Below are positions 1 to 5,631 of a stretch of DNA of 9,577 nt, piece by piece. The number at the start of each line of letters is the position of its first letter. Position 1 is the stretch's first letter. Made by a program: the position numbers and the translations under genes. Below the pieces are notes generated by a model. The model ran no database searches, was not told the origin of the DNA, and worked only from the letters and a program-made list of their open reading frames with translations. The stretch lies in contig DNPP01000273.1 of NCBI GenBank assembly GCA_003501365.1, positions 1,438-11,014 on the forward strand. The letters run 5' to 3'. Source of the DNA: Bacillota bacterium. Lineage in GTDB: Bacteria; Bacillota; UBA4882; UBA8346.

Positions 1-49
1 TTTTGTGGTAATGAATAAAGGCACAATCAATAATAAGGAGTCTATTTTT

Positions 50-988
50 ATGATCAATACCTTAACTCTAAATCCTGCTATTGATCGAGTCATGTATCTT
101 GATAAATTTGAAAAGAACGTGACCAATCGTGTGGACCATTCAACAGATGTAATTGGCGGTAAGGGTACGCATGTTTCGATTAATTTAAAACTTCTCGGCC
201 TTAATAGCCGCGCCTTTGGTATTGGATACGGCGAATCCGGCAGCTGGATAATTAATAAACTGCAAGAATACAATTTGGATGTTGAATTTATATACCGAAA
301 AAATGCCAACAGCCGAACTAACTATCTTTTTGTTGAACAAAATAACGATTGTACCATTGTTGCGGAAAAAGGAGTTCCTTTATCCGAGGATGACTTGGCT
401 GAAATCGTTGCATTATTGAAAGCAAAAGCTGAACCGAAAGATTATTTTATACTTTCCGGAGATGCCTCCAATTATGCTAATCCTTTTGTTTATAACGAAA
501 TCATCGAAGAATTAAAATATAAGAACTTAAAAATTTTTCTTGATACCAGTGGGTTGACTCTTCTCAAGTGTATTGAATCTTCCCCTTTTCTCATTAAACC
601 AAATCTCGATGAACTATCACTGCTTTGCGGAGGCAAAATTGAGGCTAATGATGATAAGGCGGTGATTTCCGGGCTAAATCTGTTGGACAAATATAAAGTG
701 GAAATTATTGCAGTTTCGCTCGGTAAAGAAGGCTCGATCGTTAAATCGCCCCAGGGCATATACAAAGCTACCCCACCCACAGTTAATGTCTGCAATACGA
801 TTGGTTGCGGCGACAGCTTTTTAGCCGGGCTTATTTATGGCTTTAACGCAGGAAAACCTATGGAAGAAACGATCAGGATTGCCACAGCAGTCTCCGCCGC
901 AACAGCAGAATCCTCCCTATCGGTCGGTTTTGATAAAACACGGGCTGATGAATTAATGGACAAATGTATGGTGAAGAAGATCGGATAA
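50..988 (+). CDS. PfkB-family sugar-phosphate kinase, 1-phosphofructokinase/tagatose-6-phosphate kinase type
   Basis: Predicted cytosolic ribokinase-fold (PfkB) kinase of 312 residues, the usual length for the FruK/LacC branch. The N-terminus (MINTLTLNPAIDRVMYLD) is typical of that branch. The PfkB signature GGKG lies at residues 36-39, and the C-terminal signature IGCGDS at 251-256 carries the catalytic base Asp255, with Cys253 where Ala is commoner. I chose the ATG at 50 because TAAGGAG at 34-40 precedes it at good spacing and the family homology begins exactly there; in-frame GTG 5 and ATG 11 would add unrelated residues. FruK makes fructose-1,6-bisphosphate from fructose-1-phosphate and LacC acts on tagatose-6-phosphate; which applies here cannot be told. 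Lying 72 bp upstream of an aldolase gene, it probably converts a sugar phosphate into an aldolase-ready bisphosphate, or handles a pathway product. Confidence 0.88.
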   Translation: MINTLTLNPAIDRVMYLDKFEKNVTNRVDHSTDVIGGKGTHVSINLKLLGLNSRAFGIGYGESGSWIINKLQEYNLDVEFIYRKNANSRTNYLFVEQNNDCTIVAEKGVPLSEDDLAEIVALLKAKAEPKDYFILSGDASNYANPFVYNEIIEELKYKNLKIFLDTSGLTLLKCIESSPFLIKPNLDELSLLCGGKIEANDDKAVISGLNLLDKYKVEIIAVSLGKEGSIVKSPQGIYKATPPTVNVCNTIGCGDSFLAGLIYGFNAGKPMEETIRIATAVSAATAESSLSVGFDKTRADELMDKCMVKKIG

Positions 989-992
989 TTAA

Positions 993-1035
993 CCGGTATA
1001 TGTACGCTATTCATAAAATTAGCCGCATACACCGG
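993..1035 (+). repeat. Intercistronic imperfect hairpin between kinase and aldolase genes
   Basis: CCGGTATATG (993-1002) pairs with CATACACCGG (1026-1035) with one A-C mismatch. Inside it, GCTA (1006-1009) pairs with TAGC (1020-1023) around a 10-nt loop. No T-run follows; the aldolase ribosome site begins 12 nt later. This fits an mRNA-stability or processing element inside a two-gene transcript better than a terminator. The pairing is read directly from the sequence; the role is inference. Confidence 0.45.
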
Positions 1036-1060
1036 CAATCTATAAAAAGGAGCAATAAAA

Positions 1061-1666
1061 ATGAGTAACTTATCGTACATGGAAACGCGCCAAGAAATGG
1101 TTAAGGTGGCCAAAATGATGTGGGACCGCCGGCTAACAAATGCTGCAGGAGGTAACTTTGCAGTTAAAGTAGATTCTGATCGGATGTTAATTACGCCTTC
1201 TCTGATGTCGGACCGCAAGCACTGCGAACTTACTGTAGAGGATATGCTGTTAGTCGATTTTGATTTAAACATAATAGAAGGTGCGGGCAAGCTTTCACGT
1301 GAAAGCCTTATGCATAAACTGGTACTCAAAAACTTCGATAATATCGGATGTACGATTCATGCCCATCCAATGTACTGCATGGTATATGTTGTCCAGAGTA
1401 AACCTATTCCCAATGTTTCTGAAGCGACAATGGGCAGAGGTGCAGTGGGGTGCATTCCCTATACCAAGGCATATTCTCCTGAATTGTCCGAAAATGTATA
1501 CAAATATTTTGAAGAACATCGTGCCATTGCGGAGAAGAAACCGATTGGATGTATATTACCCTTGCATGGGGTGGTTGTTTCCGGCACCGATATTTTTTCA
1601 GCCTTCAGTATGCTTGAACGTATTGAATGCGATGCTATATGCGGCATCTTTAAAAATAATATTTAG
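1061..1666 (+). CDS. Class II (FucA-like) sugar-phosphate aldolase
   Basis: A 201-residue protein of the AraD/FucA class II aldolase family, cytosolic and zinc-dependent. Family enzymes cleave a ketose-1-phosphate such as L-fuculose-1-phosphate to DHAP and an aldehyde, or epimerise ribulose-5-phosphate. Key residues are visible: the glycine-rich loop AAGGNF at 28-33, the catalytic acid/base Glu81 (SRESLMHK), the zinc pair His100 and His102 (HAHP), and the third zinc histidine His169 (LPLHGVVV). It is slightly shorter than E. coli FucA (about 215) and far shorter than RhaD (about 274), so a FucA-type enzyme is more likely. The start is set by AAGGAG at 1047-1052. It lies downstream of the PfkB-type kinase and upstream of a DeoR regulator and a rhamnulokinase-type kinase, which could supply its ketose-1-phosphate. 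Some relatives are decarboxylases (OtnC type), so the exact reaction is open. Confidence 0.88.
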   Translation: MSNLSYMETRQEMVKVAKMMWDRRLTNAAGGNFAVKVDSDRMLITPSLMSDRKHCELTVEDMLLVDFDLNIIEGAGKLSRESLMHKLVLKNFDNIGCTIHAHPMYCMVYVVQSKPIPNVSEATMGRGAVGCIPYTKAYSPELSENVYKYFEEHRAIAEKKPIGCILPLHGVVVSGTDIFSAFSMLERIECDAICGIFKNNI

Positions 1667-1686
1667 CATTTAAACAAACAGCTGAT

Positions 1687-1704
1687 TGAATAATTGATTA
1701 TTCA
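1687..1704. promoter_or_regulatory. 18-bp palindrome, candidate operator
   Basis: TGAATAAT-TG-ATTATTCA is a perfect 8+2+8 inverted repeat. Its right half (TTGATTATTCA, 1694-1704) recurs as TTGATGATTCA at 1741-1751, 10 of 11 bases identical and 47 bp downstream, just ahead of the promoter. A pair of sites upstream of a DeoR-family gene fits autoregulation, but AT-rich DNA makes chance palindromes likelier. The AT-only stem is too weak to be a good terminator. Confidence 0.35.
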
Positions 1705-1756
1705 TAATAATTTTAATATATCTGATTATGATGATGAGTTTTGATGATTCAACAAA

Positions 1757-1786
1757 TTGACATTTAAAACGCTGACAAAATATTAT
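1757..1786 (+). promoter_or_regulatory. Sigma-A-type promoter for deoR and the FGGY kinase
   Basis: TTGACA (1757-1762) is a perfect -35 box. After an 18-bp spacer comes TATTAT (1781-1786), which differs from TATAAT at one position. A second overlapping possibility is CTGACA (1772-1777) with TAATAT (1796-1801), also spaced by 18. Initiation from the first pair would give a leader of roughly 170 nt before the deoR start, containing a possible short ORF. Confidence 0.6.
1764..1777 (+). promoter_or_regulatory. cre-like CcpA operator between -35 and -10
   Basis: TTAAAACGCTGACA fits the classical cre consensus TGWAANCGNTNWCA at all but the second position (T for G). It sits between the -35 and -10 boxes, where bound CcpA would block RNA polymerase. 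This predicts repression of the regulator-kinase operon while preferred sugars are used. The match is direct; function is inferred, and it depends on the host having CcpA. Confidence 0.5.
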
Positions 1787-1855
1787 TAATTATGGTAATA
1801 TGAGATTAAAAAATATTCACTTGCATTCGGAGAACTTTTCAGGAGTGCTAAATCT

Positions 1856-1912
1856 ATGTTGCAGGATTATAGTGTCCAAAATACAATCCTGATCATACAA
1901 CGCAACTTCTAA
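1856..1912 (+). CDS. Possible 18-codon leader ORF ahead of deoR
   Basis: ATG at 1856 is preceded by AGGAG (1841-1845) at 10-nt spacing and opens an 18-residue frame, MLQDYSVQNTILIIQRNF, ending in TAA. The frame overlaps a stem, CAGGATT (1862-1868) with AATCCTG (1885-1891). A leader peptide or translation-coupled attenuator is possible. The peptide has no run of one amino acid to suggest a specific signal, and a chance short ORF is quite possible. Confidence 0.25.
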   Translation: MLQDYSVQNTILIIQRNF

Positions 1913-1964
1913 ATGGCGAATTCGTGAATCGATCATAAGAGAATCTCATCAAAGGACTGATAGC

Positions 1965-2744
1965 ATGTTTGGGTTGGAAAGAAAAGCGGAAATTATTAAT
2001 ATTCTTGAGCGAATGGGGAAAATTGATGTTAACTCCTTATCCAAGAGATTTGGAGCATGCAAGGAAACGATTCGGCGTGATTTACGCGAATTGGAAAAAG
2101 AAGGCATTCTTAAGCGCACCCATGGTGGCGCAGTCTTCAATGTCTCTACACCCAAAACTCAGTTGGAATTGCCGGTAACGGTCAGAGAAATTCAACGTTA
2201 CGAAGAGAAACTGATTATTTGTAAAAGAGCCGCTTCCATGATCGCTGATGGGGATGCTATTTTTGTTGATAACAGTTCCACGACAATTTATCTTCTCCGT
2301 TATATACCGAAGGACATTCATGTCTGCATTATCACTAATTCCCTGAAGCTTCTTTTAGAAGCAGTCCAGGTTCAAAACCCAAATTTACAGTTCATTTGCC
2401 TTGGAGGAATTTTCAAGCTAAGCAATATGTCCTTTTCAGGAACTATTCCCCAGAAGATTGCCAAGGATTACTATCCGAGTAAATCTTTTTTATCCTGCGC
2501 CAGCATTAATGAACAGCAGATGCTCACGGACTCCAGCGCCGCTGAAGTGGATACAAAACGGTTGATGATTGAACGTTCTCAGAATGTGATCATTCTTGCG
2601 GATTATACCAAATTTACCACCCTGGGCCAGATTTTTTTAGCCGATTTTTCAGCTATCGACTTTATCATTACTGATAACAAAACCGATGTATCCTCTTTGG
2701 ACTATCTAAAGAAATACAAAACGGAACTGCTTGTGAGCGAATGA
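1965..2744 (+). CDS. DeoR-family transcriptional regulator of sugar metabolism
   Basis: A 259-residue protein, normal length for the DeoR/GlpR family. Residues 5-57 form the N-terminal winged helix-turn-helix with the family signature around CKETIRRDLRELEKEGILKR and the THGGAV wing. Residues about 75-250 are the DeoRC sugar-phosphate-sensing domain (ISOCOT fold). It has the phosphate-binding stretch VDNSSTT at 101-107, where SST replaces the usual GTT, then TNSLKLL, CLGGIF and ADYTKF near the C-terminus, where many relatives have ADSSKF. These proteins usually repress neighbouring sugar genes and release DNA on binding a phosphorylated intermediate. The start is supported by AAAGGA at 1951-1956. 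Only 13 bp separate it from the FGGY kinase gene, so the two are probably co-transcribed, and the inducer may be a product of that kinase. Confidence 0.93.
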   Translation: MFGLERKAEIINILERMGKIDVNSLSKRFGACKETIRRDLRELEKEGILKRTHGGAVFNVSTPKTQLELPVTVREIQRYEEKLIICKRAASMIADGDAIFVDNSSTTIYLLRYIPKDIHVCIITNSLKLLLEAVQVQNPNLQFICLGGIFKLSNMSFSGTIPQKIAKDYYPSKSFLSCASINEQQMLTDSSAAEVDTKRLMIERSQNVIILADYTKFTTLGQIFLADFSAIDFIITDNKTDVSSLDYLKKYKTELLVSE

Positions 2745-2757
2745 AAGGAAAAGCGTC

Positions 2758-4230
2758 ATGAATTGTATAGCGTTTGATCTCGGCGGAAGCGGCGGTAAGC
2801 TTTTTCTTTGTCATTTTGACGGAGAACATCTCTCCCTTAAGGACGTGCATCGCTTCGATAATAATCCCCTTTCGCTAAACAATGGTCTATATTGGAATAT
2901 TTTAAACATATACAGTCACTTAAACACCGGTGTGAAAAAAGCGATGCAACTCGCAGATCAGCCAATCGTTTCGCTTGGTCTGGACAGTTTTTCTAATGAT
3001 TTCGCCTTCATTGATCAATCCGGGGAGTTGCTTACCCAACTACGTTGTTATAGAGATCAACGGACCGAAAAACATAAGGCCGCAATTTATGCCAAAATGT
3101 CCCCCGAAAGACTTTACTCGCTTTCGGGGAATCAAATCGCTCTCTTTAACACATTGATGCAACTTGCCGCCATGCAGGAGTCGGGCCAAGGCTATATTTT
3201 GAAAAACGCCCATAAGATGCTTTTTGCTCCCGATTTGCTCATCAATTTTTTAACCGGAGAAACAGCAAGTGAATATACCATCGCTTCAGTCAGTCAGATG
3301 TTTGATTTCAGCAAGAACACCTGGAATGATGAGATAATAAGGGCATATGACATTCCACCTAATATATTCTGTGATATTGTGACGCCCGGTACGATTATTG
3401 GAAAAACCAAGAATTCCTACAATAAGGAACTTGATATTACCGGTTTTAACGTCGTATCGGTATGTGAACATGATACGGCATCGGCTTTTCTCTCTTCCAT
3501 GTCAAAAGGGGATCACATCATTATTAGCAGCGGAACATGGTCGTTAGTGGGAACCGAAGTTAACGCTCCTATTATTAACCCGATGAGTTATCGCTACAAT
3601 ATTGCAAATGAAGGCGGTTTTAGGGGTAGGCATCGTCTATTGCGTAACGTGATGGGGCTTTGGATCATCCAAGAGCTCCGGAATTACTACAACAGTCACG
3701 GTCAACAATATAGTTTCGCCGATATGGAGGAAGCTGCTACTCAAGCAAAACCTTTTGCCCATCGGATCGACCCGGATGATCTCATTTTCTTTTCACCTGA
3801 GGATATGCCGTTAAAAATCAGTCAAAAGTGTATGGAGTTCGATGGAAAATCTCCCCAAAACATGGGTGAAACCGTACGTTGTGCAGTAGAAAGTCTTGCC
3901 TTTAAATATCGTTGGTCGATTGAAAAAATTGAACAACTTATCGGGAAATCCTTGCCCATTATTAATATCATTGGTGGGGGTTCTAAAGACAGACTTCTTT
4001 GCCAGTTCACAGCGAATGCATGCAATAAATCAGTTTTAGCAGGCCTTTCTGATGCCACTGCTCTCGGAAATATACTGGTCCAACTCCTGGCGAACCGACA
4101 GATTTCCTCCCTTGAGCAGGGTCAAGATCTCATCAGACAGTCTTTTCCCATCGCGGAATATCTGCCTTGCGAGACCCCGGTTTGGGAAGAAAAATATCAA
4201 GAATTTAAAGCAACGTTTCATTTGGATTAG
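2758..4230 (+). CDS. Rhamnulokinase-type FGGY carbohydrate kinase
   Basis: A 490-residue FGGY kinase, almost the length of E. coli RhaB (489). Markers of the rhamnulokinase branch are plain: the N-terminal ATP/phosphate loop FDLGGSGGK, YRDQRT at 98-103, the catalytic base Asp239 in EHDTASA, SSGTWSL at 257-263, NEGGFRGRHRLLRN followed by MGLW, and a C-terminal ATP-site segment with GGGSKDRLLCQ and ATALGN. Family members phosphorylate a ketose such as L-rhamnulose at O-1 using ATP. Its product would suit the class II aldolase gene about 1.1 kb upstream. AAAGGA at 2744-2749 overlaps the deoR stop and sets the ATG at 2758. No rhamnose isomerase is in the window, and the aldolase is FucA-like rather than RhaD-like, so the true ketose may be rhamnulose, fuculose or another sugar. 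Confidence 0.9.
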   Translation: MNCIAFDLGGSGGKLFLCHFDGEHLSLKDVHRFDNNPLSLNNGLYWNILNIYSHLNTGVKKAMQLADQPIVSLGLDSFSNDFAFIDQSGELLTQLRCYRDQRTEKHKAAIYAKMSPERLYSLSGNQIALFNTLMQLAAMQESGQGYILKNAHKMLFAPDLLINFLTGETASEYTIASVSQMFDFSKNTWNDEIIRAYDIPPNIFCDIVTPGTIIGKTKNSYNKELDITGFNVVSVCEHDTASAFLSSMSKGDHIIISSGTWSLVGTEVNAPIINPMSYRYNIANEGGFRGRHRLLRNVMGLWIIQELRNYYNSHGQQYSFADMEEAATQAKPFAHRIDPDDLIFFSPEDMPLKISQKCMEFDGKSPQNMGETVRCAVESLAFKYRWSIEKIEQLIGKSLPIINIIGGGSKDRLLCQFTANACNKSVLAGLSDATALGNILVQLLANRQISSLEQGQDLIRQSFPIAEYLPCETPVWEEKYQEFKATFHLD

Positions 4231-4273
4231 CTGCATAATTAATTTTGAGCAGCTCACTATCACCATTTTCTCT

Positions 4274-4300
4274 AAAAGCCGGTTCGAACGGCTTTTTCTT
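4274..4300 (+). terminator. Intrinsic terminator of the deoR-FGGY kinase operon
   Basis: AAAAGCCG (4274-4281) pairs perfectly with CGGCTTTT (4289-4296) around a 7-nt loop, and the RNA continues into a T-rich tail (TTTTTCTTTTATTTG). It lies 43 nt after the kinase stop codon. Another stem, AGCTGC (4229-4234) with GCAGCT (4249-4254), overlaps that stop codon but has no T-run. Confidence 0.85.
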
Positions 4301-4344
4301 TTATTTGTTATTTATCTGCATTAAAATAGAAAGAATGTGATAAA

Positions 4345-5196
4345 ATGATTGGCGATTTGCATTGTCATAGCAAATGTTCGGATGGGAGTTTAGGTATTGA
4401 TGATATCATATTTTATGCTAAACAAATCGGACTGGACTATATTGCGATAACGGATCATGATACCTTGGCCGGAGTCGAACCCGCCTGTGTACTGGGAAAA
4501 AGGCTTGCGATTGAGATCATTCCCGGTGTTGAGATTTCAACCAGCGACTATCGACGTAATCGTCCAGTGCATATACTCTGCTACTTTCCAAAAGATAAAG
4601 GCGCACTCCAAATTTTTTTAAATCAAACACTACGTTCCAGGACTGCAACCAAGTTACAAATGATTGAAAAGCTCATGACGCTCTACCCCGTATCATTGGA
4701 ACATATTCAGCGTTATAGTAACCAGAGCCAGTCAATCCATAAGTGTCATATCATTCAAGCCCTTGCCGATTTAGGTTATACGAATGTGGTAGTCGGTCCT
4801 CTGATGAATCAACTGATTTCCAGTAAAGGCAGTTGTTATATACCCAATTCCTATCCCGACGTATATGAGGCAATCAGTATCATCAAACAGGTGGGCGGTA
4901 TTGCAGTAATGGCCCATCCCGGCCAATTCGATTCCTTGGAACTTTTGGAGGAGCTTGCTGCCAAAAAAATGTTACAAGGTGTAGAATATAACCACCCAAG
5001 GAACGATGAAGAAACCCGGGGGAAAATTCAATGCATCGCATTGAAATACAATTTGATCACAACAGGCGGCAGTGATTTTCATGGTCAGTATGCGGATAAA
5101 CCGAATCCTTTGGGCTCTTTTACCTGCTCAGACGATTCCATTACTAAATTAATTCGACTCAAAATAACACATTCCCGTGTCTCGGCCAGCCAATGA
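4345..5196 (+). CDS. PHP-domain metal-dependent phosphoesterase (COG0613/YciV-like)
   Basis: A 283-residue PHP-fold hydrolase of the group that includes E. coli YciV/RNase AM (293 residues), which removes phosphate from 3',5'-bisphosphonucleotides or trims RNA 5' ends. The metal ligands are all present: His6 and His8 (DLHCHS), Asp13, Asp37 and His38 (TDHDT), Glu63 (PGVEIS), His76, His191 (AHPG), and Asp244 and His246 (GSDFH). The middle part, about residues 95-175, is the helical insertion usual in this group. The ribosome site is weak (only AAAG nearby). It begins 45 nt after the kinase terminator, so it is probably a separate unit, although no clear promoter is seen. Its 3' end overlaps the convergent SIS remnant by 38 bp. 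A role in nucleotide or sugar-phosphate turnover is likely; the substrate is unknown. Confidence 0.85.
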   Translation: MIGDLHCHSKCSDGSLGIDDIIFYAKQIGLDYIAITDHDTLAGVEPACVLGKRLAIEIIPGVEISTSDYRRNRPVHILCYFPKDKGALQIFLNQTLRSRTATKLQMIEKLMTLYPVSLEHIQRYSNQSQSIHKCHIIQALADLGYTNVVVGPLMNQLISSKGSCYIPNSYPDVYEAISIIKQVGGIAVMAHPGQFDSLELLEELAAKKMLQGVEYNHPRNDEETRGKIQCIALKYNLITTGGSDFHGQYADKPNPLGSFTCSDDSITKLIRLKITHSRVSASQ

Positions 5197-5590
5197 ATGG
5201 CATGATAACTTCCCTTTCTACGCTGAGAGTTTTCATCATAAGAGTGGGTGTTGTTTTCAATTCTTGCTGCAACTGCCGTTCCTCTGCCAACTCAGCGACC
5301 AGCAAATAAAATAACATTATGGTAGCTGTAAAAGATTTGGTAGGGGCCTCGTATAGGTTGACAACCGAAAGCGCAGCCAGTGAAACCGGCAAACCGGTTT
5401 TAGTCTCGAATAAATATTTACCCAAAATTGCAGCATTGTCGGAACTGCCTCTGGCAACTATCATCACCTGATCGATTCGGCCACTCTCAATCAGAGGCCT
5501 TAATTGGTTGCAGATTAGCCCCAAATTCCTTTGGTTTTTACTCATCGTATCTTCCAAAACGATGGGTTGTTGTTTAATCTCCGTTAACAT
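5159..5590 (-). pseudogene. Decayed SIS-domain sugar isomerase/aminotransferase-like gene (GlmS C-terminal type)
   Basis: The first 83 residues from ATG 5590 look like the start of a SIS-domain protein related to the GlmS isomerase half (MLTEIKQQPIVLEDT, then ARGSSDNAAILGKYLFE at 46-62 and SVVNLYEAP). The family then has a segment of roughly 60 residues containing a SQSGES-type sugar-phosphate loop; here the reading passes directly to TKSFTATIMLFYLL, which belongs after that segment. The reading then continues to LSVEREV and ends in an unrelated tail, so the second SIS domain is gone. Full-length relatives have about 330-350 residues; this frame has 143. No ribosome site lies close to the start: the nearest GGAG is about 30 nt upstream, just after the ptsI stop. 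Both deletions point to an inactive remnant. The position after ptsI suggests an original amino-sugar role. Confidence 0.78.
5383..5400 (+). terminator. Perfect stem-loop inside the SIS remnant, possible PHP-gene terminator
   Basis: AAACCGG (5383-5389) pairs perfectly with CCGGTTT (5394-5400) around a CAAA loop. On the plus strand it is followed by only one more T, then AGTCTCG, so the U-tract is short. It lies about 190 bp after the PHP stop codon and is the only GC-containing perfect stem I see there. It also encodes conserved SIS residues on the minus strand, so it may be coincidental. Confidence 0.25.
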
Positions 5591-5631
5591 CAAATCAGAA
5601 TTTTAGACTATCGCCAAAAGAACCACTCTCC

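Larger units (their letters stand above)
1667..1964 (+). other. Regulatory intergenic region upstream of the deoR-kinase operon
   Basis: This 298-bp gap holds no substantial gene. It is AT-rich in its first half and contains, in order: an 18-bp palindrome (1687-1704), a partial repeat of its right half (1741-1751), a sigma-A-type promoter with an embedded cre-like motif (1757-1786), a possible leader ORF with a stem (1856-1912), and the deoR ribosome site AAAGGA (1951-1956). No convincing intrinsic terminator for the upstream aldolase gene is seen, so read-through into deoR is possible. Confidence 0.6.

Noticed and set aside
835..1329. 164-residue minus-strand open frame across the PfkB kinase end and aldolase start
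   Set aside because: It is antisense to two genes with strong family motifs, spans their intergenic gap, and shows no recognisable domain.
1687..1720. Intrinsic terminator after the aldolase gene
   Set aside because: The stem is almost entirely A/T and the following T-run is interrupted; an operator is the better reading.
4299..4327. Promoter for the PHP gene (TTTTAT with TAAAAT)
   Set aside because: The -35 match is poor and lies in the terminator T-tract of the previous operon; AT-rich sequence makes the -10 match uninformative.
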